A stretch of 64,000 nucleotides of DNA from Actinernus sp. WN-2022. Its lineage: Eukaryota > Cnidaria > Anthozoa > Actiniaria > Actinernidae. The stretch lies in contig JAOWCC010001589.1 of the NCBI GenBank assembly GCA_030867875.1, forward strand, positions 142,573,745 through 142,637,744, written 5' to 3'. Both the position numbers and the translations under genes were made by a program. The notes below the pieces were generated by a model. It searched no databases, was not told the DNA's origin, and saw only the letters and a list, made by a program, of their open reading frames with translations. This document shows, piece by piece, positions 30,801 to 38,844 of the stretch (within the stretch, counting starts at the first letter, position 1; the number at the start of each line of letters is the position of its first letter).

Positions 30801-33125
30801 TTGGCTCAAATGAGTTGATCGAAGAGACACTTCTAGTTGATGAAAACAATGACCCATGACTGGAAAGCAGTAAATGAGAAGAAAAACTTGATCTGTCTGT
30901 ACTACCAGAATTTGAAGCAGTACTCTCAGGTGGTGGTGGAGTAACAGGAAATGCATTCTTGATGCGAGGATCTACAGGAAGGTTAGTCTGGGTTGTATTA
31001 GGAGTCGACAGGTTGCTTTCCATGGATGGAGAATGAGAATTGATAGAAGGTGGTGGTGTGGGGTAGCGAACAAACTGTTTGCTTGGAGGCAGATAAGATT
31101 TTCCTCTGCGTACAATAATACTATCATCATGAACTGCTGCTCCTTTGGTGCTTGGATGACTAAAGCTTCTCTGGTGTTTCAAATGGCCACCAAGACCTAA
31201 AATGCACACACAAAATAAGCTACATGTTAACTTTTGTGTGGGTGCTACAACAATAGGTCTCGTAAAATACAGATCTGAGGGGGGCGTAAGGGTTTGCGGT
31301 GTTGCGGTTTTACAAGACTAAGCGGTTCGCGGTTATTATAAATTTTAGGATATGGTAATCTGTATGGTATGGCCTATAACATGACATGCATCTAAAAATG
31401 ACAAATATATGACCATCTGCAAAGTATATTACAGCGTTTTTTTACGTTTTTCTGTGTGGTTTTGCGGTTTTCGGACCCCCTTTACACCCCCCTCAGATCT
31501 TGAAATTATGAATTTGAGTTTCTTGATGTCTTATCTCAAGACATAACCAATTTGGAGAGCATATCAAATTATAGCAATTTTAAAGTGTGAACAGTAAAAC
31601 GAATAGAAAGTACTATGAAGATTCAAAGAAGATTCAAATACGAATAATATTGTGAGCTATAAAGAGTTCTGAGAGGGCTTTTATGTTGACCTTACAAATG
31701 TAACAACAGTATTAATTATTCTGACATTTTACATGAAAGACCTTTCGTGCTAGAGCCCCAACAGCTAAAACAATCAACTATCCAATTAAGATGTCATATA
31801 TTATATCACGATTATAAATCGCATAACAAGTATGTAAAACACCGGTATTTTTGTGTACATGTACTATATAAAATAACCACTCATTTTTTAGTAAATTTGC
31901 TATTTTTCTGAATTCAAGATTATTTCCGTACCGCGATTTTCTCTCTCAAGTCGCCAACCTTCAAGTGTCTAATAACAGATCAATTAGTTACGCAAACATT
32001 GGTTGGTTATGAGGTGAGAAAAATTGCCAACATTTCCTGCCACCAACTTTGTTTACATTTCCACAGACCAACACAATAAAGGTCCTGTCGCTTGAAGTAC
32101 CACACAGGATACAAATCCCTCGTAAAATCACCTTTGATATTGGGTTCCAGTTGAGTTTTGATGATGTTTCCCATCACAGACTGGCAATCGAGATGCGTAC
32201 ATGCTAACTTCGCCGTTTTCGTCGTGTCAAAGGTCACTTTTGCTTTTCCGGTATGTTTCTTTGTTTGAGGGTCGTAGTAGATTTTAATGTTTTCGACCCT
32301 GCCGTATTTCTGGCACATCTCCTGAAGGAACTTGCGATCAACATTGTCGTTAAGTCCGGAGAACACGACTTCCCTTTGAGGGGGAATACCAACATAGTTT
32401 TTGTCAACCTACAATCAAAAACAGCAACTAAAAGAATCAGGTTCCAACATGTTCAATTCCGACAATTAGGTTGTAAGCAATTGTGATTCGTTCTTGTTTA
32501 TACGACCTAATTATCGGCCGGTTCTATATGTTCGAAACAAGAAAAGGAAACTCGCGATTTTCCGTGCTACAAACATACGAACCTTGAAGTTGGGAACAGG
32601 TAAATCTGCTTTATTCAGAGCCCATATTCGTGTTCGTCGTGGTCGCGGATCCTTGAGTGTTATGGGGGCTTGCTGTAAAGAGAAATTATAAAATAGGCTT
32701 TAAGATTACGATTTACGGTCGTAGGTGCTCAATCACAGCCTCCATATTAGCCAAGCTTGTGCACATACCCCAGGAAACTCGCCATCGAATCTGTAGATCT
32801 TTTGGTGACCTTTCTTTATAACTGGGTCGATCAGGAGTTTGTAGTTTCGTCTTTGGTTGCCGTCTTCCGGCCGAGAACCGTAGTTCGCGATCCCATTTAC
32901 AGCTGTAGATAGCAGCCGATTCAAACAGGGTAAGTATTAAACTACACGGACTGCTTGAAAAAGCTGCACTAAACAATCAAATAGCGGAAAGCAAACACCC
33001 TATACTGTATACATGCCTGGTTTCTCTGAGCCGTAAAGAGTGGACGGAACTTTGCTGCTACTTTCGTAGAGTTTCTCGTGAGCATAAATTGGTTTTCTAG
33101 TGAACCCAGGCGGTTCATAGGACAT
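9638..33125 (-). CDS. SETD1: SETD1-type histone H3K4 methyltransferase (Set1/COMPASS catalytic subunit), complete, 12 coding exons
   Basis: Nuclear enzyme that methylates lysine 4 of histone H3 as the catalytic subunit of the Set1/COMPASS complex. Coding exons in transcription order: 33125-33017, 32902-32769, 32672-32583, 32408-32132, 31196-28492, 24358-23887, 20895-20635, 18022-17145, 13568-13383, 12561-12436, 11368-11111, 9811-9638. All phases join without a stop and give 1,889 aa; human SETD1A and SETD1B are about 1,707 and 1,966 aa. Order of parts: N-terminal YKLLIDP segment, RRM (about residues 119-200), RS/RD-rich region (430-610), proline-rich region (925-1010), acidic Ser/Glu run (exon 7), HCF-1-binding type DHTY motif (exon 8), Win motif GSARSEGYY (exon 9), n-SET, SET with GLFA and INHCCD, and post-[13 protein letters not shown] ending in TGA. 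The RRM together with a C-terminal SET and the Win motif separates it from MLL-type enzymes. Introns carry many transposons. The first exon and its GC donor are the least certain part. Confidence 0.95.
9812..11110. other. SETD1 intron 11
   Basis: No coding sequence seen. It contains a GCCTAG...CCTTCTGGCTTG block (9958-10025) whose inverted copy is in intron 10 (12003-12066), a CAGGAGCCC-type MITE end at 10301-10320, and a solitary TAGCCTGAATTT-type end at about 10858-10915 resembling 27343-28243. Confidence 0.6.
11111..11368 (-). CDS. SETD1: SETD1 coding exon 11 (SET domain core)
   Basis: Acceptor ATCTTCTAG, donor GAT|GTGAGT, 86 codons. Visible SET signatures: [57 protein letters not shown] and [11 protein letters not shown]. 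The RFINHCC block is part of the S-adenosylmethionine and substrate-lysine site. No core residue that I can check is missing. Confidence 0.97.
11369..12435. other. SETD1 intron 10
   Basis: AT-rich; holds the inverted partner (12003-12066) of the repeat in intron 11, with GGATCC(A)TTAACGCA and CCAGAAGGCCTAGGC blocks. No further gene or RNA seen. Confidence 0.6.
12436..12561 (-). CDS. SETD1: SETD1 coding exon 10 (n-SET)
   Basis: Acceptor TTCAACAG, donor AGG|GTGAGT, 42 codons. It encodes [20 protein letters not shown] then DILKFNKLR, matching the n-SET stretch RRSEQRRLLSAIG...LLKLNQLKFR of the human protein. Confidence 0.9.
12562..13382. other. SETD1 intron 9
   Basis: A single TTAAAGGGGCACTGAAAACT end at about 12815 looks like one terminus of the TTAA-flanked element class. 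A CTGCTTTTAAGA...GTTTCTA unit of about 90 bases is repeated around 12940-13090. Nothing else recognised. Confidence 0.45.
13383..13568 (-). CDS. SETD1: SETD1 coding exon 9 (Win motif / n-SET start)
   Basis: Acceptor TTACTGCTCAG, donor CAG|GTGATG, 62 codons. It contains [19 protein letters not shown], the Win motif whose arginine inserts into WDR5, nearly identical to the human GSARSEGYY core. The basic [10 protein letters not shown] segment precedes it. Confidence 0.93.
13674..14013. mobile_element. 340-bp foldback MITE, TA-flanked
   Basis: Arms of about 120 bases are near-perfect inverses: GAGCGGTTTTCAGTTGAGTG at the left, CACTCAACTGAAAACCGCTC-like at the right, continuing through AATCACAAGTAACTCGTAAATGG-type sequence. 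TA stands at both borders, as in Tc1/mariner-type MITEs. It lies in SETD1 intron 8. Confidence 0.8.
14512..14640 (+). repeat. SINE-like core repeat, copy 1
   Basis: Shares AGGGTTTTTCTCTGGGTTCT, CCGGTTTTCCTCCCTCCACA and AAATTCCAATTC with 23101-23180. Also followed by GCCGGGTCCTGACTTCGATC, matching a fragment at about 3240. Confidence 0.65.
14862..14975. repeat. Half of a MITE also seen at 25,550-25,800
   Basis: AATAAAGCATTCCAAATCC and GATTTTCTTCATTCAAA blocks parallel those at 25615-25660, after a GCAGCTACTGTAACCAGG lead matching 25550. The right half was not found. Confidence 0.5.
14976..15858. other. SETD1 intron 8, unassigned part
   Basis: AT-rich, no gene, RNA or clear repeat recognised. 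Confidence 0.4.
15859..16763. mobile_element. 905-bp MULE-type element with TAGGCTCGG ends
   Basis: Left end TAGGCTCGGTTTCAGCCGTT, right end the inverse ending ACCGAGCCTA. Subterminal CCCCACTAACGGCTGG pairs with CCAGCCGTGAGTGGGG. It is the longer relative of 6962-7054. No coding capacity was seen, and a clean 9-bp duplication was not visible here. Confidence 0.75.
16960..17063. mobile_element. 104-bp MITE with 9-bp target duplication
   Basis: Hairpin with ends TAGCCTGCAATGCAGGCG and CGCCTGTATTGCACGCTA, flanked by GGCTATTGT on both sides (16951-16959, 17064-17072). It ends about 80 bases from the donor of SETD1 exon 8. Confidence 0.88.
17145..18022 (-). CDS. SETD1: SETD1 coding exon 8 (acidic; HCF-1-type motif; pre-n-SET)
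   Basis: Acceptor TTTGCCACAG, donor CTT|GTGATA. It encodes an acidic region, the tetrapeptide DHTY at 17501-17490, and an ordered end [20 protein letters not shown] followed by an [10 protein letters not shown] tail that aligns with human VLYEFLTKGIDAEDIGYL and the HWVHHTITN tail. Joining CTT to CCG of exon 9 continues this as ILPSLNPST. The donor lacks the usual G before GT+A/G consensus and is the second-weakest junction of the gene. Confidence 0.88.
18023..18422. other. SETD1 intron 7, first part
   Basis: A TACCAGTATATATATAT block and an AACTGGTATTTCATCAATAA block near 18258 and 18384 are partial inverses. Otherwise AT-rich and unassigned. Confidence 0.4.
18423..18559. repeat. Palindrome with GTTCACTGCGCTCACTC loop, copy 1
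   Basis: Arms GGCTTGGAGATACA...GATGAAATATCTT and their inverse flank a central CGTTCACTGCGCTCACTC. Ends ATTACATG and CATGTAATATCCTCTAT. Same plan as 20449-20579, which has the same loop and right flank but different arms. Confidence 0.8.
18755..19260. repeat. Cluster of AAATAGACTGTGTC palindromes (three left arms, two right arms)
   Basis: Each complete unit starts AAATAGACTGTGTCCGTCGA, carries AACTATCGGCTGATAGTT, has a centre AGCCCGAGAACGAAGTTCGA, and ends with the inverse CACAGTCTATTT. Complete palindromes lie at about 18755-18943 and 19065-19250, and a lone left arm at about 18993-19064 sits directly before the second. Confidence 0.8.
19290..19560 (+). repeat. Tandem repeat, about 92-bp unit, 2.5 copies
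   Basis: ACTAT(C/A)(A)CGCCTGATAGTTTGC, GGACGACAACTATCACGTCA and GCCAATGAGCGTGCGCCAAA recur in order twice, then in a decayed third copy. The CTGATAGTT motif links it to the palindromes immediately to the left. Confidence 0.75.
20449..20579. repeat. Palindrome with GTTCACTGCGCTCACTC loop, copy 2
   Basis: Arms TTGAAGATATGAAGTTTATC...ACATTTCAC and inverse around TTGTTCACTGCGCTCACTCG. Right flank TGTAATATCCTCTAT is identical to copy 1. It lies 55 bases from SETD1 exon 7. Confidence 0.8.
20635..20895 (-). CDS. SETD1: SETD1 coding exon 7 (acidic Ser/Glu run)
   Basis: Phase 1 in and out (261 bases). After [15 protein letters not shown] it is a nearly uninterrupted Ser/Glu/Asp stretch of about 45 residues, ending [18 protein letters not shown]. 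The acceptor is weak (AAATTAAG), but phase and protein context fit. The TCTTCC/TCACTT-like repetition on the plus strand makes open frames on both strands; only this frame is coding. Confidence 0.87.
21404..21693. mobile_element. 290-bp MITE with TTAA flanks
   Basis: Ends AGGGGCTATGTCATGGTA and, inverted, TACCGTGACACAGCCCCT, with TTAA on both sides (21400-21403, 21694-21697). TTAA duplications are typical of piggyBac and Kolobok elements. Confidence 0.85.
22273..22417. repeat. Palindrome with arms of about 60 bases
   Basis: GGCACTGAGTGATATTTTGA and AAAGTTCT at the left pair with AGAACTTTCAAAATATCACT and CAATGCC at the right. Outer GCTCATGCTATAC pairs with GTATAGCACTCATG. Central loop about 25 bases. 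Confidence 0.75.
22535..23800. mobile_element. 1.27 kb inverted-repeat element in SETD1 intron 6
   Basis: Arms of about 430 bases (22535-22985 and 23365-23800) match inversely: ATATATTGGAAAGGCAGGAA with TTCATGCCTTTCCAATATAT-like, AAGAACTTGTCTTGTG with CACAAGACAAGTTCTT, and GGTACCAC with GTGGTACC. The loop (about 23000-23360) carries a SINE. Confidence 0.75.
23048..23235 (+). repeat. SINE with tRNA-like A box, copy 2
   Basis: GGTGGCACAGTGGTTACGCG fits a polymerase III A box; it is followed by the core AGGGTTTTTCTCCGGGTTCT and CCGGTTTTCCTCCCTCC shared with 14512-14582. It sits in the loop of the inverted-repeat element. Confidence 0.65.
23887..24358 (-). CDS. SETD1: SETD1 coding exon 6
   Basis: Acceptor GACTCTCAG, donor CAAG|GTATGT. 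It encodes [14 protein letters not shown] and, further on, [20 protein letters not shown], which parallels human LRGALRLPSFKVKRKEP. A basic APKRRRLND patch (possible nuclear localisation signal) and an acidic, Arg-rich tail follow. Confidence 0.9.
24359..25571. other. SETD1 intron 5, first part
   Basis: Short open frames only. An AAC/CAA microsatellite lies at about 24990-25005. AATCAGAGCA motifs recur near 24760 and 24795. No gene seen. Confidence 0.45.
25572..25800. mobile_element. MITE with CTTAGACAATGAGAAC ends
   Basis: Left CCACTTAGACAATGAGAAC, right GTTCTCATTGTCTAAGTCCC, with an inner pair GGAAACAAAGCATTCCA and TGGAATGCTTTGTTTCC. The right end includes TCTGCAATGTGATTGGTTCT, the inverse of the 31-bp minisatellite unit at 63794-64000. 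Confidence 0.8.
26142..26465 (-). pseudogene. Protein-like open frame in SETD1 intron 5, probable element remnant
   Basis: On the minus strand this reads a coherent, helix-rich sequence ([20 protein letters not shown], then [20 protein letters not shown] and [18 protein letters not shown]). I do not recognise the family. The last 100 bases are a dispersed repeat also found at 8755-8865, so the frame is probably the 3' part of a mobile element or a retrocopy rather than a SETD1 exon. No convincing splice sites bound it. Confidence 0.35.
27205..27272 (+). repeat. tRNA-like SINE head
   Basis: ATGGTGCAGTGGTTAAGGCT fits an A box and GCTGGTTCAAGGAC a degenerate B box about 45 bases later. No body or second copy identified. 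Confidence 0.45.
27343..28243. mobile_element. 901-bp MULE-type element with 9-bp target duplication
   Basis: Ends TAGCCTGAATTTCAGCC and GGCTGAAATTCAGGCTA; inverted subterminal blocks with TCCGGTTCGTTCCTCCCGAG and AGTGACGTCA. AGGGGAAGA flanks both sides (27334-27342, 28244-28252). It starts 249 bases from SETD1 exon 5. No transposase-like frame seen inside. Confidence 0.9.
28492..31196 (-). CDS. SETD1: SETD1 coding exon 5 (large low-complexity middle region)
   Basis: A 2,705-base exon, acceptor TGCATTTTAG, donor AAG|GTAAGA. It encodes about 900 residues: a Ser/Pro-rich start, an Arg/Asp/Ser/His-rich RS-like stretch (about 430-610), acidic Ser-rich sequence, a Pro-rich stretch with PPPP runs (about 925-1010), and a more ordered end with [20 protein letters not shown] and [15 protein letters not shown]. 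That end resembles the FAAFDQWWD segment of vertebrate SETD1. The open frame continues past the donor to a stop near 28390, which is intron sequence. Confidence 0.92.
31270..31502. mobile_element. 233-bp MITE with CAGATCTGAGGGGGG ends
   Basis: CAGATCTGAGGGGGGCGTAA at the left is inverted at the right as TTTACACCCCCCTCAGATCT. Subterminal TGCGGTTTT runs on both sides. It lies at the 5' side of SETD1 exon 5, in intron 4. Confidence 0.8.
32132..32408 (-). CDS. SETD1: SETD1 coding exon 4 (RRM)
   Basis: Acceptor GATTGTAG, donor AAAG|GTGATT. It encodes the RNA-recognition motif: [19 protein letters not shown] (RNP2-like strand and helix 1), [10 protein letters not shown] (RNP1-like strand), and the C-terminal signature [11 protein letters not shown], close to human SVMGNIIHAQL. 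In the family this region binds RNA and, with the preceding segment, WDR82. Confidence 0.95.
32583..32672 (-). CDS. SETD1: SETD1 coding exon 3
   Basis: Acceptor TCTTTACAG, donor AAG|GTTCGT, 30 codons in phase 0. It encodes [20 protein letters not shown] and ADLPVPNFK, matching the DPR...LPVPKFK linker in front of the RRM of vertebrate SETD1. Confidence 0.9.
32769..32902 (-). CDS. SETD1: SETD1 coding exon 2
   Basis: Acceptor CTATCTACAG, donor GGG|GTATGT. It encodes [20 protein letters not shown], the conserved segment before the RRM. The human counterpart reads NYKLIVDPAL and then KVYRYDG, and here the segment continues to FDGEFPG. Confidence 0.9.
33017..33125 (-). CDS. SETD1: SETD1 coding exon 1 (start codon; GC donor)
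   Basis: Opens with ATG at 33125-33123 and reads [19 protein letters not shown] and onward to SEKP plus one base. The donor reads CCAG|GCATGT, a GC-AG type intron. The leftover G joins CT of exon 2 to make Ala, so the phase fits. An ATG-TGA just upstream shows no longer in-frame start. The start is inferred from frame continuity, not from a family match, because this N-terminus is not conserved in SETD1 proteins that I know. Confidence 0.6.
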
Positions 33126-33516
33126 TGCCGTTCATCACATTAGTCCTGAAACGCTTAGTTTGCCACTTATTTGCTGTAAATCGCCAAAAAATTGGAATGT
33201 TGTAGCAGTACTAGCTGCACATTGTTTTTCCTTCTCTTCAAACCACACGCGCCACATAGGATGACATTAGGCTACCCAGAAGCCATTGCAAGTATTCTCT
33301 TCATTTGAGACCTAAGCAAGATGCAGTGCGAGCTTAGTAAAACAAGAGGAAGACCAAGTAAAAATAATAATTAATTGTGTCGCGCTGAAATTGGTCTCTC
33401 CGTTGGGTCCTGTTTTTCCCCTTACTTTTTCTCATGTTTTGCTACTGTTTATTGTCATTTCTTTCTCTTCCGCCGATTCTTTTTCAAAAAACAATAAGAT
33501 AGACTTTATATTATAC
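33126..33516. other. Upstream region of SETD1
   Basis: Probable 5' untranslated region and promoter of SETD1, but no TATA box or other element could be identified with confidence. Confidence 0.35.
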
Positions 33517-33900
33517 CAGGAGCCCATTACCAGGAGCGTCCATCTTCCCCATTGCAATTGGGTCTGTTCCCAGCACAGGAGTAGATGTGGCTATATTTAG
33601 AATATTGCCTTTCGCGCGAAATAAACAAAGGCCACGTTGTCGATCTTAGCCAATCAGATAGCAAACGTCACTTCTCATTATTATTCATTATCATTCTTCT
33701 CACTTTCAACGCGGGAATTCGAATTGCTGGTTATCACTCAATCCCCATAGATTCAAATGACAAAGGGCATGGTGGCCATGTTGCTACCCCAACAAAAGAA
33801 GCTAATGAGGAATCTATTGTTTAAGGGCACCAGCATGGCAGCTAAAACCAGCAATTCTAAATATAGCAACATCTACTCCTGTGCTGGGGCCTATACCAAA
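33517..33900. mobile_element. MITE remnants (CAGGAGCCC end; inverted CAGCACAGGAGTAGATGT pair)
   Basis: CAGGAGCCCATTACCAGGAG begins at 33517. A 35-base block around CAGCACAGGAGTAGATGT (33568-33602) is inverted at 33853-33888 and appears a third time at 34357-34382. Confidence 0.6.
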
Positions 33901-34382
33901 CCCGAAATGATCCCGAACCCGAAATGATCCCCAAACCCGAAATGATCCCCGAACTATTCAAGCCGCACCTGAAATGATCTCCGACCCGAAATGACCCCAA
34001 ATCAGTATCCGTAACGATCCCGCAATAAAACTGGAAATGATCGATGACGTCACGTGGTTTGATTGACAAGGGTTGTTTGTTGTTTGCTAGTGTTGGTTTG
34101 TCCTATTAGAAAACACTAGTAAACATTCTTACTTTCGAGCTTAATTTCTTTTTGCAAGAAGTTTAGCGAAAATGTTGCTCTTCCGAAAGCCCAAAATCCT
34201 TTAGTCCATTCCCAGTTTTATTGCGGGATCATTTCGGATACTGATCGGGGATCATTTCGGGTCGGGGATTATTTCAGGTACGACTTGAACAGTTTCGGGG
34301 ATCATTTCGGGTTCGGGGATCATTTCGGGTTCGGGATCATTTCGGGTTTGGTACAGGCCCAGCACAGGAGTAGATGTTGCTA
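33868..34382. mobile_element. Foldback element built of CCCGAAATGATC repeats
   Basis: Arms of about 175 bases (33868-34042 and 34207-34382) are inverse copies. Each arm carries several near-regular repeats of CCCGAAATGATCCC, spaced about 13-20 bases. A central unpaired part contains GATGACGTCACGTGG. Confidence 0.8.
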
Positions 34383-35421
34383 GTAATAGTATACCTAACA
34401 GGTGGTAAATGCTGCTCCGCTCAGTTAAGGAAGTGTATTAGAAGAGAACCTACAGTAGCACTTTGGCAGGAAAAATATATTACTGGGTGATAACAATGCC
34501 AAGGTGTTAGATGAATATATTTTGTAGTTTTGGGGCTATCGTGCGACTGGATCCTGTTTAAGCTGTGGTGTGTATCTCAAAAGTTGTCCCGATTTATTTT
34601 CATTTTTTCCCGACATATCAACGATCTCCCGGTAAATCCCCTGAGCCTACCAATTTCCGACATTTTCTAAAGATTCCCGGCACAAAGAACTGCTGTTCTC
34701 CCCGGTGAAGTTTAAACACCGGAAATCAACTGTAATTGAGAATGTAATTGTAAATGCTAATTTGTTTTGAACCGGCTGCTTGACTTTATCGAAGGGCAAT
34801 AGAAGAACATAATTTGCTGCTCACCATCTTGATAACAGGAGGGATCTTGCTCTTTGGAAACTGATAGTTCACACAGAGTTCGCCTACACGTCAACAAATT
34901 CATGATTACACATGAGGATCGCATACACAGAAATACATTAAAGAACGGTTGAACGTAGTAGCTCCAACAAGGCAGATTCCCCCCCGGGAATATCACCGGC
35001 CTTCACATACTTACCAAATATTTTTACTTGCAAAAATGAAAATTCCGAAAATGCAGGACATAATTTGTGGTCATATACGGGACGGCGGGACTGATATATA
35101 TCCGGAACGGTTGGCAAGTATGGCTTTATTGTCCTGTTTCGAGGCTTTTGCAGCTAACAGCCACGTGTTGATATAATAAATGGAGCTCGTGATCCCTATG
35201 GGAAAGGCGTTCCATTGATGCTAGCTAGGGCAAGCTATTTTACTAAGATCGAAAATCAATTGGATCGAGGTGGAAAATAGCATATAGAAACAGGTTTTAG
35301 AGCCACGTAATTGTATTTCTGCAAAAGACCATAATCTCGTAAAAGGCGGAAGCGCGGGTGATCACACCACAGGCAGCCCAAGCTAATGATTATTATCTTG
35401 TAGCGCGGTCTGCGATGATAA
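34383..35421. other. Intergenic, no gene recognised
   Basis: Short open frames only; no clear repeat ends or RNA genes seen. Confidence 0.4.
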
Positions 35422-35784
35422 TAGGGACTTTAGGCAACCAGGAGCCCAATGACGACGGGACGTAGAAAAGTGTTTTCTCCCGAAATTTCAGTGGTGTCTA
35501 CTATTTCCCTTGTTCGCCTTGAATTGTTTTTCACCGCCAGACTTTTCGAGAGTATAGAGTTCCGTTCACACCGAATGAAAAACGGATTGATTTACTTTCT
35601 TCCGTTCGCGGTCACTTTAAAACGTACAATTTGGGGTTTTCACGTTGTGTTTTTGCAGAGAACAGTGAAAATGTAGGCGACTGCGTGCATTTTCATGTGC
35701 AGTTATTGTATTTTATAATTAAGGCGCGGCTATCGTTTTATGCCGTCCTCCTAGCCGTTGCCGTCGTGGTTGCTTAAAGTCCCT
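35422..35784. mobile_element. 360-bp MITE with TAGGGACTTTA ends
   Basis: TAGGGACTTTAGGCAACCA pairs with TGGTTGCTTAAAGTCCCTA; next inward GACGACGG pairs with CCGTCGT. TA at both borders. Confidence 0.75.
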
Positions 35785-36340
35785 AATGTCTAATAGAATC
35801 GCACAGTCACAGCTGAACCGCACGAGTGTGTTTGCGAAATCAGACACTGTCACGTGACCAGGGCGTGGGGGCTGGGGTTGGCAGAAATTGCGCGGTCATT
35901 ATTTAGTGTGTATTGCTTGGGAAAATCCAAGTGATCCGAATTTCATGGATTTCCAGTTCTCTAAAAAACGCTAAATCCAAAAGGAAACTAGAATCAGCAA
36001 AATACCGTGTACGAAAATCCTGCAAAACGGACACCGGATCCGAGGTATGGATCTAACCAGCCAAATGATAAATAACAATAACAAGTTCGAAGCCGAACTT
36101 CTAGGTCGTTGCTCTATTTACCTTTTAGCTGATTAGATTCATACCTAGTATCCACCCTCCCCACCAAAATGGACCCCAAATGAGGAATTTGTAAAATACG
36201 CACTCCGGTCCTAGCTAGTCGGGCGTTGCTTTGTAACGTTGCTTTGTCCCCTCGGAAGATTTAACTCTCTAAAACGTCATTCCCAGCGTTTAATTCTTGA
36301 GACTGAATCGGCTGGCTTCTTAACCCTTTTTAACATAAAT

Positions 36341-36455
36341 CTTGTTAGGACTCATCAGCATGGCATAGCCCCCAAGACCGTCAGCCTCACTATAGCGTGA
36401 TCATAGGCCTCAGAATCTGGTTACTCTAGAGGCGAGCTCATGAGTCCTAACAAGG
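36341..36455. repeat. 115-bp hairpin element
   Basis: CTTGTTAGGACTCAT at the left and ATGAGTCCTAACAAG at the right are perfect inverses; a CAGCCTCACTATAGCGTG centre separates them. Confidence 0.7.
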
Positions 36456-38344
36456 ACGAAACAGCTGTACATGGTTGCCACTCTACGGGTAATAAGATGT
36501 GAGCATACGTATTAGACGCTAGCTACGTCATAGCGTGTGTTGGGTAGTGCCATGCAACGTGTTTGATGTAATTTGTAGTTTTCGACTAATAAATGATTTT
36601 GGACTTTTTAAATTTGTTGTTGTATTTTTGTCTGCAACGGAACTCCATACTCTTCTGGCTGGCTTTATCGGAGTTCGCTGCCACAGGTAGCCAATCCGAA
36701 AACAAATTAGAGGAAAAAACGCCCAGAACCTACAGTTCTCTCCCCTGGTGCTAAACGGCCCCTCGAAAAAATAAATTGCAACGCCACCTGGTTACCCGCT
36801 ATTGTTGAGTTGCAATCATTCCATAGATCTAGCTGCTGAAATATGAAACATGCGTACTTTAAATAGCTAAACATTATTACAACTGACTCAAAGCCTATCG
36901 TTTATTCCAACTATTGACAAACCCACAAGAGTGTATGGAAATTCGGCTACATTGATTGACAACATATTCTCCAACAATCTTCAAGATTCCACTATTAGCG
37001 GCAACATTGTCTCTGATATTAGTGATCACTTTGCACAGATTTGCATAATTTCATCGCATAAGTCAAAATGATAAGAGACTACTCAAGATTTGACGCAAAT
37101 AAATTTATCTCTGAGTTGTTAGAAATTGATTGGAATAATATTTGTCTAAACAAGGATGTAGATCAGGCATTTTCGGATTTATATAAAAAGACTAATAAGT
37201 TAATAAATAAACATGCTCCAATGAAAAAGCTATCCAAACGCAAATATAAAATATTATCTAAACCCTGGATTACTCTTGGATTAAAAACCTCTATAAGAAT
37301 AATGAACAATCTATTTATCAAAGGTTCATGACTGGGGGAAATATAGGTTATATAGAAACGGGCTTACTACACTCGCACGTTTAAGCAAAAATAACTATTT
37401 TTATTTTTATTTTGAATCGAACTCAAAATGATGAAAACAAACATGGAATTGCATTAATACATTAATCTCTGGATATAAATATAAGAACGAACATAAACAC
37501 ATAAACTGTCTTAAAAGCAGCATACATAAAGAAACAACTAGTAACCTAAATATCATGAGTAATTTAATGAATAAACATTTTGCATCAATTGGCCAAAAAA
37601 TAGCCTCTTGTATTCCTCCAACTGAGGATAACTTTCGTGATTATCTTGATCCGCTTTTACCTAACGCTTCTTTTTTTTAGCCCATTATTCCCAATGACAT
37701 CGAAATTGAAATAAGGAATTCACCAAGTAACAAATCTCTACTCTTGTCCTGTCAAACTACTAAAGCTTGCAAAGTCCATCTTGGGTGTACCATTAGCTAA
37801 TATATATTTAGTTTAACCAATATCTATATCAACAGGACGGTTTATCCAAATAAACTAAAATAAAAATAATCCCAATCTTTAAAGCTAATGATGAAACTGA
37901 CCCGGCTGAAAATTATCGTCCAATCTCCCTATTATCTGTATATAACAAATTATTTGAGAAATTAATGTACTCAAGGTTCGGTTAATAAAATTTGTTAGTA
38001 AATATAATATACTCTTTGACTCACAGTATGGTTTCCGTAGCAGACATAACACTCAACAAACTGTTCTTGACATCATAAATAATATACATAAGTATGATAT
38101 TGATCAAGGTAAATACACTTGTGGATTTTTTATAGATTTTTAAAAAGCATTTGATACGGTGAATCACGAAATACGTTTAGGGAAACTTTATAACTACGGT
38201 ATATTAGAGGTGTTATATACGACTGGTTTAAATTTTATTTAACAGATCGCAAACAAACACCTATAGTAAATGACTTTATATCAGATCAGGAACCAACCAC
38301 TTGTGGTATACCACAGGGTCAGTCCTTGGACCCTTACTATTCCT

Positions 38345-38535
38345 GATAATAAATAATAAATAAATAAATTTAATATTTATATTGCGCGTGTTCCATTGGA
38401 AGATGCTCACATGCGCATAAATATCGACGTGTTGCATAACAATGTTAAGACTATAGTTGGTATGCTTTGCCTAAAAGATAGGTTTTTAGCAACTTCTTAA
38501 AAGTCATAACACTAGAAGCATTACGAATTTTAGTA
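38345..38535. mobile_element. Insertion in the LINE with AATAAATAAATAAAT tract
   Basis: Separates the GPLLFLI block of the reverse transcriptase from NDIHKSTNAF just before FADD. It starts with an AAAT-type microsatellite, suggesting a reverse-oriented SINE or LINE tail. Borders approximate. Confidence 0.5.
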
Positions 38536-38708
38536 AATGACATTCATAAATCCACAAATGCTTTTACCTTTTACCTTTTTGCCGATGATACCAGCATATT
38601 ATATGCGAACAAAGATTTGAAAAAGCTAGAACGTGAAGTAAATACGGAATTTTCAAAAATCCGTGATTGGCTGAGGGCCAATAAATTAACGCTTAATATA
38701 AAGAAATC

Positions 38709-38844
38709 TAGCCTCCTCCGCAGGCATCTATTTTTTTAGGAAATAAGATTATGGGCTCCCTGTGGCAGGTGAAGAAAAGAGAGGGAGATTGGAACCCAAT
38801 TCACGATTTTTTAAATCTGATAGAGATGCCTGCGGAGGAGGCTA
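38709..38844. mobile_element. 136-bp MITE with 9-bp target duplication inside the LINE
   Basis: Ends TAGCCTCCTCCGCAGGCATC and GATGCCTGCGGAGGAGGCTA; AAAGAAATC duplicated at 38700-38708 and 38845-38853. Same TAGCC...GGCTA termini and duplication length as 16960 and 27343. Confidence 0.9.

Noticed and set aside
28770..30818. Open frames on the plus strand and in other frames opposite SETD1 exon 5
   Set aside because: They are shadows of the low-complexity coding sequence; the minus-strand frame alone joins in phase with exons 4 and 6.
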